From: Limonium bicolor
Lineage: Eukaryota > Streptophyta > Magnoliopsida > Caryophyllales > Plumbaginaceae
Assembly: GCA_023374045.1 (NCBI GenBank)
Contig: CM041779.1
Location: 300,834,167 to 300,898,166 of the forward strand
DNA: 64,000 nt
Direction of reading: 5' to 3'
In this document: piece after piece, positions 20,203 through 32,284 of the stretch
How positions within the stretch are numbered: the stretch's first letter is position 1
Layout of the letters: each line of letters opens with the position of its first letter
Position numbers and translations under genes: made by a program
Notes under the pieces: model-generated
Databases searched by the model: none
What the model was told of the DNA's origin: nothing
The model's input: the letters and a program-made list of their open reading frames with translations, nothing else

Positions 20203-22276
20203 TGATAAGTGTAAAATACATATACTTTTAACAATATATTTGATCTAATATTCATAATGAATTGGCTTATATTTCACACTTATCTTATAGTTTTCTACTA
20301 TTTATATTTTGATGAGAACTGATATATTTTATATGTAAAATGCAGGAAAATTATTGGATTTACATTAAAGATTACAACACAACAAATGATGACATATGTA
20401 TACATACATATATACATGCACGTGAATATTTTAACAGGCTGAAATGTTGGGCTGGTCCGAGGCGCAGACATTGAAAACGAATTGGGCTAACAATTCGAGC
20501 CCTGTTGCTCGTTTAACACAGACCGACATGGACAGAGATAAAAAAAAGCATGTTACCAAACAGAGGAGATTAATATATCATAAAACCCATGCAAAAATAA
20601 CGGGTGAGACAGACTGGAATAGACGGATCACATTATTCATTCACTGATATACATCTTCATATTACGGATCTTCTTCTTCGTCGGGGAGTACACACACCAT
20701 CGCCTCGTCCACACACCATCGCCTCACCCACACACCATCGCCTCATCCGCCTTCATCACCATCGACCCATCGCCACCATCTTCACCACCTTCACCGGCCA
20801 TCTCCATTCATCTCCGTCGACATTCACCCATCGATCACACTCACCCTATTCATCGTCATCGCAACACCAGACCACACCTCACACCACCGCCTTCATTTAC
20901 ATCACCGTACGTTATCACCACCGTTCTTCTTCATCTGAACACACATCGTCTTCATTTCATCACCACCTTCACCATCGCCTTCATCCACATCATATCCAAT
21001 CGCTACATCATCGACAACACCACACTACCGCATCACTCCATCCTCGTCCTCCGATTCGTATATCAATCATCATCACCATTCACATCGACGATACACCCAT
21101 CGTCTTCATTCCATCATCATCCTCATATACCCGACGCCATCACCATTCTCGTCCTCGTCTCACCTATACCACCATCGTATCATCACATTCACTCATCGCC
21201 TCACCATTGCCACGCCTTCACCTCGCCATCCACCCACCGATCACACAGACCACCTTCACCAATCATCATCACTCCCGACACCGTCTTCATTCCATCGCCT
21301 CGCTTCACTTCATCATCCGCCGTCATCACCATCTTCATCCTTCCGAAATCTTACTCGCGTACCATCCCGCCACGACACCATCCATCGGCATCATCTTCAT
21401 CGTTTTAACAGGGCAAAGTGTGAGGAGGAAATACAGAGGCGAATCGAGAATAACAACAGTACGTCGGTAAAGAAATAACAGGGGTGAGAAACGACAAACC
21501 GGGATACAACAAACCGTGAACCGGTTTGGGCAAAAACAAATTGAACCGGACCGGTTAAATTATAATGGGTTTACTAAACTAAATTCATTATAATTGTTAC
21601 ATGTTACTTGTTTATCATTGCAGTTTTGGATTATTACATGACATTTGATATTGGTTTTAACGCGTGCCTTTATTAAATTTATATTTTTACTGGTTTAGTT
21701 AACATATAGATTGTTACAATTAATGTGTTTATGCTGCAATAATTCTGATCGTTTAATTGCATTTTGTTTCTAAATCTATTTTGACCCTATCAAGTGAAAA
21801 ATAGATAGGTTCGATTAATTCGTAAATTTGTGGAAAACTTTTTTTCATCGGACAAGTTAATACTTCATCTGCATAAATATTATTTCTTAAACTTATTTTT
21901 TTTACATGTGTTTTGCTGGTCCAAAAAAGTCATAGCATGTTCTGGTAAATAAATTCGTCAGAGTTATTATTTTTGCCAATCTATAAACCAGAAGAAATAG
22001 TGTAATTAACCAAACTGCAATAATCGGGACCCAGAGTCCCGCTCAATCATATCATCCATCATTTTTATTTATCTGTTATTTTATTTATCTGCATTTTATC
22101 AGTTTCATTTACAATTCAGTAAAACCCCCTTTTGTGACACGCTTAGGAATTAGACATTTTCGCTTAAGTCCCTCGGTTCGATTACCCAGTTGCTCCAATT
22201 TTACTATACTACTGCGACCGGGATTGTTTGCAGCCCGATAGATATTTTGATCCAAGCTTTATTTACTATTTTACCA
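20203..22276 (+). mobile_element. 5' LTR of an Athila/Tat-type element
   Basis: Starts TGATAAGTGT and ends ATTTTACCA, followed by a spacer and the TGGCGCC-type PBS. The same start and the same spacer-PBS layout occur in the Athila-type element at 51213. 2074 bp. It inserted into the end of the 31-bp array. Only this LTR and ~215 bp of the following region remain before the AlkB chromovirus interrupts it. Confidence 0.82.
20690..21410. repeat. CATCAC-rich low-complexity stretch in the LTR
   Basis: Imperfect CAC/CAT/TCA trinucleotide sequence. It gives a long open frame of His, Ser, Thr and Pro (20604-21470) purely because stop codons are rare in such composition. Not a gene. Confidence 0.8.
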
Positions 22277-22299
22277 GGTCAAAAATCTTGTCTGCAAAA

Positions 22300-22317
22300 T
22301 GGCGCCGTTGCCGGGGA
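22300..22317 (+). other. Primer binding site of the Athila/Tat-type element
   Basis: TGGCGCCGTTGCCGGGGA, the PBS usual for Athila and Tat elements, 23 bases after the LTR end. The tRNA 3' end would pair here to start minus-strand DNA synthesis. Confidence 0.85.
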
Positions 22318-22491
22318 CTTGACTTTGTCTAGTCCCTAAGCCCCGGATAATCCACTTGTTATTTTGATATTTTGTTTCTTTAATATTTTGTTTTTTTATT
22401 TTATTTTATTTTATTTTTTATTATTTCTTCGGTTTTATTTTGTTTCTAACATTCTCTTTACTATTTTTGATTTTTGTTTCATAATTCATTT
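22318..22491 (+). other. Start of the internal region of the Athila/Tat-type element
   Basis: T-rich non-coding leader (TTTTATTTTATTTTATTTT). It is cut at 22491 by the LTR of the AlkB chromovirus. The last five bases, CATTT (22487-22491), would be the target duplication; the partner lies outside the window. Confidence 0.6.
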
Positions 22492-25400
22492 TGAAATACC
22501 CCTAACCTTAAAAACTTAATTAAATGATCTAATAATGATCTAAGATGGTTAATAAACATCTAAATACTATTGGGGAACAATCTAAAAGATCTCAACAAGG
22601 AAAAACATGCTTTAAGATCGGTAAGGCCAAAAATGTGCTTTAAGACACCATGAAGATTGTATGACCTCAAATAGGATCCAAAGTGGATTCATAAGTATTG
22701 TAATGAAGTAAGGAACACAACAAAACTATTCTCAAAGAAAACTAAGCTCAGAAACATCCTGTGACACAAAATGTGCTCTAAAACACCTTAAAGCACGTTT
22801 TTGTGTATGAGCTCAAAGATAATGACTTTTTGTCATTTTAAAGACTGAAGTATATCATTTAAATTATTAATTTGACATGGTAGACTATATTTTAAAGTCT
22901 AAATCCAAATTTGAAAATAAAAATCAAAAAATGACATTTATTTGTGAATAGTACCCAAATAGTGCATTTTTCAAGCACATTGACCAAGTTTGGTCAATGG
23001 TCAATTAATTGACCATGCTTATCTACTGGATGTCGGCAGGCAAGGAGGGAGGACAGCACAACACAGCAATAATGCTAATTACTTACCTAATGTGATGATT
23101 CACCATGTTACTCTTCCTTTTTTTTTACATTTAACCATTTAAACACCTTTCCTCTCATTCTCTTGCCTCTTGCTTCATTCCAGCCGAGCCCTTACCTCTT
23201 CCAAACTCTCTCAAGCTGTGTTCTTGAGTTAGGAAGATAATTCAACCTCTTAAGCTCCTAAGGTAATGGTTTAAGGCATATTTTAGCTCCTTTTCTTCAT
23301 CTTTCCTTTACCTACACTTGGAGCTCGTGATTTATCAATTCCTACGGCTCATTCTCATTGTATTAAGGTTAGAACAAGCACCAATTTCTGCTGAAGCAAG
23401 TCTAGGGACAAAGGTTGTTCAAATCTACATTAAAAGGTAAAAACATACCTTAAGCTTCTATAGTCTTCATGCGGTTTTCTTCTTCTGATTTTTGTGAGTT
23501 TATACATTCATAATCTTCATATTTACATGTTCAATCAGTTGGTTAACCATTTGGAGCAAGGGTGGCCGAAATCTAAAGGAAAAACCCTTCTTTAAGGCAT
23601 TTTTCCAAGGTAAAACCTATTACCATGGCAGCTTGTTGTTGTCTAGCTATTTCCTATGTTCATATGGTGAATTTAACACCTGGTGGTGTGCTTTGCTCAG
23701 GCCGAATTCCATTGGAGGTTCCCTTGCATTTTTAAGGTGATTTTTGCCTTAAATCTTACATTAATTGTTCTTTATGGTTAAGCTCAAGCTTGGAGTGTAA
23801 CCATATCTTATTTTGGTGTATTAAACATGTCTAAATGATGTGGTGAATTTTCCTTCAAGTGGCCAAGTTCATACAAGGAGAAATCAAGGTATAAACACCT
23901 TAAAACTTATGATTTTATGAATTCTTAGCATATATATTTATTATGCCGGGAGTGAATTTAAATATATGGGTTATATTAACCTAAAAATGGAAAAAAATGA
24001 CTAAGATAAATTAAGCTAGTCATTTAGGTGATTTAATTAACATAATGGTCAAATTATGACATTATGTGGAAAAATAAATAAACAATGGTGAGGCCGTGAG
24101 TTTATTGTAAAAATTGAGCAATTTATGTGTAATTTTATGTTATAAAGCAAAGTTGTAATAAGGCCATGTCATTAGGCCATTTTAATTTAAGTTTAAAGCT
24201 TATTTAGTTTGTTTTATGCTTATATAATTAAGTTTGGGGTCAAATGGTAATTACTAGTAAAATATAAAGCCGTGGGCTTATTTTAGAGAAGTTTAGGGTT
24301 TTTAAATGAATTTAATAAAAATTATAACATTTTATAAAGTTTTGGGTCAAAATTGTAAAAATAGAAAACTATGGGGTATAGTTAGTAATTACCGAAAGTT
24401 TGGTCCCCATTTGGCATTAGAAGTCAAGTTGACTATATAGGAGACTTTGACCAAGTTTGGAGAATTTAAGGAATTAAAATACTACCTTATATTAAGATAG
24501 TTATTAAATTGTAAAGATTTATAAGAGATGGGGTTATATGGTGATTTCCAAAAACTTGGGGTACTAAATAGAATTTATAATATACCTTGGGTTATTAGGA
24601 ATTTTTAGAAGTTTATTTGGTTAAATTTGGAGTTTATATGACTTATATAAGTATAATATATGATATTTCATAACATTTGTTACAAATGGGTAACATATGG
24701 GTAAAACCGAGATTTATAAGAAATATAAGGTTAGAAATAATATTTATAACCTTTTGGTATAGTTTGGGAATTTTTGGAGTTATATATAAGGTTTTACAAA
24801 GATATATGTATAATATATAGTTTTAATGACATTAGGAAACTATGTATTATAAATTGGGTTAGATTTGTGATTTATGGAAGTTTAGTGGTTTATAGTGAAA
24901 GCCAAAAATATAAGGGGCTATTTGGTAATATATAACAATTTATAACTATAGGTTATAATTGTTTTAAGGATATAAATGTCATAATATATGTTATGTAACT
25001 ATAGTATAACATTATATTAATTATGTGGTGGATTTTGTAAATGTTTAAGAAATTAAGTGCTGTTCGGAAATATGGGCATTTTTAAATAAAAATTTATAAT
25101 ATGGTTTTAAATGTTATAAAGGGGATAACATTTATAATATAAGAGGTATTCATTAAAAAGAATGAATATATATTATAAGACTTACCATATAATAAATAGT
25201 CCCAATATACATGTATATATATAAATGAATATATATATTTTGGAGAGGAAAATATAATGTGGTTTAATAACTATATATTGTCATAATTAAAATGAGATAA
25301 GATAAAGAGAAAAGATTTAAAAACATTAGATATGGAAATTCTAAATGTTAGGAGTGTACATGAAATAACAAGGATTTATATATAATCCAGAGTATCTTTA

Positions 25401-27207
25401 CATAAGAATTATACTCCATTAAACTTGGAAAAACAAACCTTAGGAAAATAAATACTAAGGTGAAATGTATAATATATGATAAGAATCATACATGCAATAT
25501 ACAAACAAACTATATAATATACAAGGGTATAATAACACTACATGCGATAACGAAGTTCAAACATCAAGCATATTAATATACGAGACAAGACTACGCATGT
25601 AATATAACGTTTTTCCAATTCCGAGTTAAGCCGAAAACCCGACAAACGTTGACAGTTTATAACGGGGGATTAACCGGGAGGTATTAGTGACGGTACGGGG
25701 TACCGTAGAGTAATGTTGTTATACGAGATTCTAGTCAATAGCGTTATGTATTATTTAGACTGTTAGAGACGACACGAGGAGCATTGATCCTAGCTGATTC
25801 ATACTCCACCGTTATACAGTCAGGGTGAACGGTATGTTGTTACGTGTCTCTGATTGTCTTTGAGGGCTTCCTCAGTTCAGACTTCTGTGTGATCTGTGAT
25901 AAGATTGTTTGTATGAATGTGTGATTAAATATGCATGAACTGTATATTTATAGCTGCTTATTATATACTGTTGTTGCGTTAACAGTATTGGTTCGTATAT
26001 ATGAACCTTTATATAAAAACGAACTAGCGGCTGTGGTGCTATCTTATATGAAATATAAGGATCGTCAGAAAAACGTTGTAGCACTAGGATAATAAGATAT
26101 ACATATTATCCCAGACTTTAATACGGAGCACTGGCCTTTCTAAACGCCGCTCTCGTATCTGACACTGGATCCCGAGTTTACAGACTCCGAATTGGACTAT
26201 TGACCTTAGTCTGCTGTGTTAGGAAATTTGGTAATGCGATGCGATGGTATAATTAATTAAACAAACATAACAAAGCCAAGAGGATGTGGCTCTTGGTGCG
26301 CGCTGTGATCACAAAAACGATACTAGGATGTCCGCGTACGGGTCCGCAAGTATCAAGAAAATTTCCCATGAGCTAGGATGGCTCGTTGGTCGGAGACTCT
26401 ACCGCTGGAGTGGCTACTGCCGTGGGTGACCCGCCATAGTATATGGGTAATTTAGAGACTCGTCGTTTTAACGAGGTGTTGTCACTAGGTATAACTGAAC
26501 ATTTATTACAGTTGAGACTTGTACAGTGGCGAACAATATTGGTTTCTATACCAAGGACGGGAGATGATACTTGTTTATTATTCTCGTTGTTTCGCCTTGT
26601 TGTTCACTGGTTATACTGTGTGGTTTATATATTGTGTGGTAATGGTTGTGTTATTGTATGAATATTACTATTAAATGTTTTTTTTACAGTTTAAATATTA
26701 AAACAGTATTGCATGTAACGAATCCCATGCTCTCGACCAATTAATTGAGGGGTTCGAGGAGGCTTGACGGGGCATGTGATAACATACTCCGCAGGGGCTG
26801 ATTCCATACCACAAACCACTTTTATTTCAGGTGATTAGCTGGTGGTTCGACGCGAGGCGTGACTGTTGAGATTTACTGTTGGCTAAGACTTGTTACGGTA
26901 TGAGACTACTGTTGGTTTTGGACTCGGGTTGTGTAACCGAGGTGTATTATAGTTAGACGCTCACGATTACGGTCTGTAATAACGGTTTTGTTGGATTTGT
27001 TTTTAGAATGTTTAAGCACTGCTATCTATCTCTTGTGGTCACTGCGGGAAATCGTTTGAAGTTGATTCTCATGTAAACTCGTTATCACCCTTATGGGCAA
27101 GTGATAACAGGAACCATTAGAACGACAGTCTGTTATTTACCGCTGCGAATTAATTGCTAGGTACATTTATTTGATAATTAGGAGACGGATTTAGTAGGGG
27201 TGTTACA
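22492..27207 (+). repeat. 5' LTR of the AlkB chromovirus (4716 bp)
   Basis: Starts TGAAATACCCCTAACC, ends GGGGTGTTACA, followed by the Met-tRNA type PBS. AT-rich and non-coding. Near its start it has AAAATGTGCTCTAAA and CTTAAAGCACG blocks and a GTGAATAGTACCCAAATAGT stretch that recur in the solo LTR at 28959-47247 (opposite strand), so the two are related. Towards the 3' end it has TTACCGCTGCGAA, shared in form with the other chromoviral LTRs here. Confidence 0.85.
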
Positions 27208-27211
27208 AACG

Positions 27212-27235
27212 TGGTATCAGAGCGGAGTACCGCTC
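27212..27235 (+). other. PBS with overlapping hairpin, AlkB chromovirus
   Basis: TGGTATCAGAGC (27212-27223) matches the 3' end of initiator Met tRNA. It sits in an inverted repeat: ATCAGAGCG, six bases, CGCTCTGAT. The LARD has the same arrangement at 34133. Confidence 0.85.
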
Positions 27236-27346
27236 TGATTACAAGAGATAGTAGTTTAAGTACCGTGAGCTTAGGTTATTCACACAAGTACCAATGTGAG
27301 AAGTACGGTTTATTACCGAGTGTTGACTTGATTTTAATTTCTTCAG

Positions 27347-28004
27347 ATGTCTTCTGGAAGACGATCAGCTGGTAGAGGCAGAGGTGGAGGCGGCAAGACT
27401 GGAGGAGATCCTCCTGAGACCCATGCCGCGGGCATTGCTGAGACGGTGGCTGCCGTTTTGCACAGCTAGCCCTGATGGGAGGGGCCATATAGGAGCACCA
27501 CCCGTAGTCCCACCCGTACCACGCACGAGAGAGCCAAACTGGCTGAAGAGTGTTGCTGACACACGAGTACCTACATATGACGGGGTAGCTGACCCCACAC
27601 TCCTGGAGAGATACATCATTGAGCTCGAGAAGGCCTTTGACGCCATTCACGTGCCTGCTGAGCACCGGGTCGGCATAGCAGCCTTCCATTTGAGGGACGC
27701 CGCCAGTACTTGGTGGAGGTCGTGAGGGCCACATTACATTGATTGAGGGGTTGGATGGATTGGATTTGTGGAATGTTGAGGGAGAAATATTATCCTGCTC
27801 ATTTGAAGCAGAGAAAAAGAGAAGAGTTTGAGGCCCTGAGGCAGGGTAGTCTGACAGTAGATCAGTACTACTCCTCATTTATAGGGCTGTTGGACTTTGT
27901 CCCAGGGGTTGTTTATTCAGATACTGTGAAAGTGGAGAAATTTAGAGGCGGGCTGCGATATCGATCAAGCCGCCATAGGTGCTGGTTTATACCCTACGAT
28001 TCAG
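27347..28004 (+). pseudogene. gag: Gag core, copy 2, exon 1
   Basis: Start chosen at ATG 27347 (MSSGRRSAGRGRGGGG), directly after a TTTTAATTTCTTCAG sequence that itself looks like a splice acceptor. A frameshift near 27475 moves into the frame with EPNWLKSVADTRVPTYDG, HLRDAASTWW, and after two stops KYYPAHLKQRKREEFEALRQ, SLTVDQYYSSF. It ends with a Tyr-Pro-Thr-Ile-Gln equivalent at a CAG/GTAAAA donor. This is the standard chromoviral gag capsid region. Confidence 0.82.
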
Positions 28005-28083
28005 GTAAAATTAATTGACATTTTATACCTTATGACTCAGTTTGATTTATTACGAGTTCGGGGAAACTCATGGGTGCATGTAG
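28005..28083 (+). other. Gag intron 1, copy 2 (79 nt)
   Basis: GTAAAA donor after ATTCAG, acceptor GCATGTAG before GAATGCTACG. The downstream exon matches copy 1 at 561 (GAGTGCTATC). The coding frame is phase 0 on both sides. Confidence 0.6.
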
Positions 28084-28208
28084 GAATGCTACGATGCGGT
28101 TTCTCGTACCGAGCTGTTGGTGAACAACCGGGTGACAGCCAGGGGCAGAAACGTAAGGCGCCGAGAAGGAGGAGGTTATGCTGGAAGCGGAGGCAGCAGA
28201 AGCTGGAA
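28084..28208 (+). pseudogene. Gag linker exon 2, copy 2
   Basis: Begins with the ECYDAVSRTELLVNNRV-type gag block and continues into an Arg/Gly-rich linker. It ends at GCTGGAA before a GTAAGA donor. It aligns with 561-700 of copy 1. Confidence 0.6.
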
Positions 28209-28297
28209 GTAAGAACCGCTTTTAAGTTATTAATTCATTTAAATACTTACTTGCTGCTGCTTTCATACCTGCTATTCCTAACACTTTGCGATCACAG
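28209..28297 (+). other. Gag intron 2, copy 2 only (89 nt)
   Basis: Strong donor GTAAGA, a CTATTCCTAAC branch-like motif, acceptor GATCACAG. Pyrimidine-rich and AT-rich. Copy 1 is contiguous here (KKKK-coding run at 677-690), so this is an intron gain or loss between the copies, or an insertion. Confidence 0.55.
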
Positions 28298-28417
28298 GAA
28301 GAAAAGTCTCATGGAGGAGAGAAGAAGAAGGAGCAGGCCAGCCAGAAGGGCAAGGAGAAGTCCCGATGCTGACGGGCTACTTATGATGTCCAGCCTCTTA
28401 GACCTGCACCCCTAAGG
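28298..28417 (+). pseudogene. Gag linker exon 3, copy 2
   Basis: Lys/Glu/Arg-rich coding-like stretch (EEKSHGGEKKKEQASQKGK in one frame) ending CCTAAGG at a GTAAGC donor. The frame is interrupted by a TGA. It is equivalent to 680-819 of copy 1. Confidence 0.55.
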
Positions 28418-28499
28418 GTAAGCGATTCTACTTGTGAATGAGTTGTATTACACTATCCACTACCGTCCTGTATTAATCAGATGTTGTGTGTGATAATAG
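28418..28499 (+). other. Gag intron 3, copy 2 (82 nt)
   Basis: GTAAGC donor, acceptor GTGATAATAG. It is the same length as the copy 1 interval (820-901), with similar ends (GTAACT and GTGATAACAG), directly before the zinc-finger exon. Confidence 0.65.
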
Positions 28500-28845
28500 G
28501 TTCTGCGCCCCAGCCCATTTTCACTGCAAGCACTGTGCTAAAGACCACCCGGGTGTTGACTGCACCGGGCAAGCTGTGGATTGTCACCACTGCGGGAAGA
28601 AAGGCCACAGGTCGTTCGAGTGCTTCTCGAACCCGGAGAGCCGAGCGTACCGCCCATCGAGGGGGACTCAGAGCGCACCTACTGAAGGAGGTGGAGCTCG
28701 AGGTGGCCAGAGGGGGCCGGCGCCCAAGCCCAGAGGGGGCAACCACAGTAGCAGCAACAGCAGAACCAGAGGAACCCGCCGGGCAACCGTGTGCTGAATG
28801 CAGCGGGAGCTTTGGGCGCTGGTACTAGTACCCAGCGCGATGAAA
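28500..28845 (+). pseudogene. Gag nucleocapsid zinc-finger exon, copy 2
   Basis: Encodes FHCKHCAKDHPGVDC and an intact CX2CX4HX4C knuckle, CHHCGKKGHRSFEC, then a Gly/Arg/Gln-rich tail. A frameshift near 28745 moves into the frame ending NRVLNAAGALGAG and STQRDE, where a perfect GTAAGT donor starts (28846). This domain binds the element RNA. Confidence 0.8.
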
Positions 28846-28957
28846 GTAAGTATTTGAAATCTTAATTATTGTATGAGATCATGACTCAGTGTTAAAAGCT
28901 TTACCTTAGCATGAATGTGTGTTTAAATTACCGCTATAGGTAAACGACTTACCTTAG
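28846..28957 (+). other. Intron 4 before the AlkB exon, copy 2 (112 nt before insertion)
   Basis: Donor GTAAGT, acceptor CTTACCTTAG. The solo LTR inserted exactly at the acceptor: the target duplication TTAGG occurs at 28954-28958 and again at 47248-47252, so the acceptor AG is present on both sides. The uninterrupted junction matches that of copy 1 (1387/1388). Confidence 0.68.
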
Positions 28958-31900
28958 GTGTAACACCCCAACTCAATCCAAACGTGGTCTCGCAACTTAA
29001 CAGCATATATATATACACGTCACAGCGGAATTCTTTACACACCAGGACCTTGCCACGGTCTGACTACAGAATAACCGAACATAGTACATAACAACCTTAA
29101 CCAATACATATCTTCTTACAATCCCCTCACATCCTATACATCTTACTAACTCAATTGCCATACGAGTGTACATGCACAACTCGTAGGCCACGCTTAACCC
29201 TTAACGCTTGTCCTCCTTCTTACTCTCGCGACGGCCGCCTCCTGATGATCACCTGTGTAGTAAAAATAGCCCCCAAAGGGGGTCAGCACGAATGCCGGTA
29301 CGATCCTCTCATGGCCCCCAAGCTAACGTGGCTACGACGACTAATTGTCGATAGCATGGAGGTTGAGTAGATGCACAACATAATAGTAAGTGCAGTAAAC
29401 AACAAACCAAATTTAAACAATCAAAGTTCACACACAATGAACGACTTAAATGCATTCCCTTAATTAGAGAGTTACTTATTTAACTCCTTAAGTTATATTT
29501 CCTCTTAATCTGAGTCCATCCTTATCTCACTCAATCTTAGTCTTATCTTAATCTAATCTTAAAAACCATCCTTAAAAAGGAGTGGATGTAGCTTATCTTA
29601 GTCTTAATAATACAAACCATCCTTTAAAAAAGGAATGTTGCAACTTATCTTAACCTTACCAATATCTTAAACCTTAACTTAACTTATCTCAGTATACAAA
29701 CCGTTCCTGGAGGGGAATGGTTGTAGCTTAATTTCAAACCAGGGATTTAGGTGATCCCACCGCACCATCTTAATGCCACCTACCCTGGACGGGAGTCCAG
29801 CGTAGCTGAGCTGGCAACCGGCCCTAGGCTACAAGTCCGAACACAAGTCCTTAGCGGAAGTCGAATCTGCTATAGATACCGACCCCCTTTCCTTAGCATG
29901 CATGACCGGAGTCAGTCCCGGGTTTCCTCACTCAAGTTCCAGTTAGTAGTAGTCTCAAGACCATGTTTGTTGGTTAACCTCTTTGGGTTTTATCAACCCA
30001 TATTAGGGAGCGTTCCTTAGTCTCACTGAAATACCCCAAACCTTAATATGTTAATTAACTATGTAATTATAATTTTCTATGGCTAATTAAGTCCTTAAGA
30101 TTATTGGTGAAGAAATAAAAAACCAAAAAGAATAAGAAAATGCGTAAAAGTCACAAAACGTGAAACCGCGTATTAATTATTTTAGGAGGTACATAACCTT
30201 CGTTAGAGTGATAAAGTATTTTTATACCATAATACACATTAATAACATGTGGGAAATTCCGAAGAAAACGGATTCAAGCCATGCGTAAAAACGCTAACGG
30301 AGTCCTAAACACGTTTTTCGAGAAAATCCGAAAACGTGATTTTAAAAACAGTTAAAAGACCCCGTAAAAATAATAGTTGATTATGTAACAATAATTAAAC
30401 ATTAATGGGAGTATAATAACCATTAAAATTGAATAAACGAGAAATTCCGGAAAACGGACCCGGTATGAATAGTAACGAAACCGGGAGACGAGGCGCGTTT
30501 AATTCGAAAGAAAAAAAAATGCTCCAGCTCACTATAATGTGGGACCGGTTTTTATAACCCACACACACTTATTTAAATAACAAGCTAGTTTATTTAGTCA
30601 CAAAAGGACAAAATATTAAAGTAAAGGAGTGAATAGTTAAAGTAATATTAGAACTCTCTCTCCCCCTCTTTTTCTTTCAGTCACGATTTTCCCCCCCTCC
30701 AAACCGAGCTCCTTCTTCCTTTGCCTCTGTAATGGCGATTTCAAGAGCAAGCAAACAGCCCATCTTCTTCCTCCTCTATCTTTTTCATTTCTCCACCAAA
30801 TCACACAAAAATTGTACCGCTAGTTTCGTATCGGCGAGGGCTTCGTTTTCCACCCTTCAAAACCTTGATTCCTCCACCTTCATTCCTTCCATGGTTGTTG
30901 GGCCTTTTGAAGCTTAAAGGGTGCTTTTGACTCTCATTCACCTCCTTGATGCCTCAGGTATATAAGCTAGAGTTTTGCTCATTTCTAGCTTGTTCTTGTA
31001 ATTTGGGAAAATTTCCCCACGTTGAAAAAATTCCCTCCATTTCAGCCGGTTGCACCTTGCCCTTGTGGAGTGTTGGAATGCCTTCATTTGATTGCCAAGC
31101 TCTCCTCTTGAATACTCTAAGGTAATACCTAAGCTAGAGCCTAAAAACTAGTTCTTGAAATACTAGTTTTGTGTGGAAAAAATTTAATTAATAAGCTTGG
31201 AATGTGTGTATGGGATATGATTGTAGATGGCAATCTAGACCCCCTTGTGTGTTCTAAACAAGAAGAGAAAGAGGGAGCAAAAAGAATAGGAAGAAGAGAA
31301 GGAAAGAAACCGAAAATAACAAGGTAAAGCTCACCTTGTGTTGGATTTATTTGACTTGTAAAACAGATTTGAGAATTGATTTAATGCTCTTGAATTGGTG
31401 TAGTCATGGTACAACAATATTGAGTGGGAATGAGAATGTTTAATGCTGCTTAAGTGTGGGAAATAAGCTTGAGTCTAAGCTAGTTTATTTGGGTGAACAA
31501 TGGTAATTTGGTGTGTTATTGATGCCTAAACAAAACAGGGGTGAAGAGTATGTTTGTGAGTATATTTAAGTGTGGTGGACATGCTAAAGAAGTAGCGAAG
31601 TGTTGTCAAAATTTGTTTAGGAGTTTAAGGATTTGGGTGTTTATTATAAGGATGAAACTAGGTGCTTAAGAGTTTTAAATGGTTGGTTAATGATTTGGAA
31701 ACCAAACTAAGGAGAAGTGTGTATGAGGAGTAGATATAATGTCAATTGAAGTGCTGGGAATGGCACTGTTTGAATGGTAAAAGAAACTACCAAATCTGTT
31801 ACAAGAGGTATGGAAAACAAGGAAACTAGTTATGAAAGTGTAAGTGAGTTTTAAGTGAAATTGACTAGAGTTTGAGAGTGCACTTGGTGTTTGGTTTAAG

Positions 31901-32027
31901 GTGGTTTAGGTGGGTAATTAGGCACTAAAACATGAAGATTTTAGTTGGTGAAGGTTGGATAATCAATGGGTAAAGAGAGAACCTGTAACAGAGGAAGAAA
32001 CTGTCAAAATTGTGAAATCTGTAGCAG

Positions 32028-32284
32028 GGTCCGGGACTTAGGTCCAAGACCAAGTCCCGGACCACCCCTAAAATTTCCCCCGAGAGTGCTCTGTTTGTTT
32101 GGTCTGGGACCTAACTCTATGCCCAAGTCCCGGACCACATGTAATTTTAAGCCGAGAGAGTTGCCTGCATTATGGTCCGGGACCTAACTCCTGCATGAAG
32201 TCCCGGACCAAGTGAAATAAATGGCCGAGAGTAATACCTTGTAATGGTCCGGGACTTAGGGTGAGGACCAAGTCCCGGACCACC
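32028..32284 (+). repeat. Four ~73-bp tandem hairpin units in the LARD 5' LTR
   Basis: Units start at 32028, 32101, 32174 and 32246. Each has GGTCCGGGAC, a 15-17 base loop, then GTCCCGGACC, so each can fold into a GC-rich stem. Unit 2 has T for C in the left arm (GGTCTGGGAC), which still pairs as G-U in RNA. Confidence 0.88.

Noticed and set aside
20604..21470. A 288-residue open frame
   Set aside because: Low-complexity CATCAC-type sequence inside an LTR; His/Ser/Thr-rich translation with no domain.
30732..30917. Small open frame in the LARD LTR starting MAISRASKQP, repeated at 39940
   Set aside because: Present in both LTRs, but it has no recognisable domain and frame-changing indels occur between the two copies; treated as untranslated LTR sequence.
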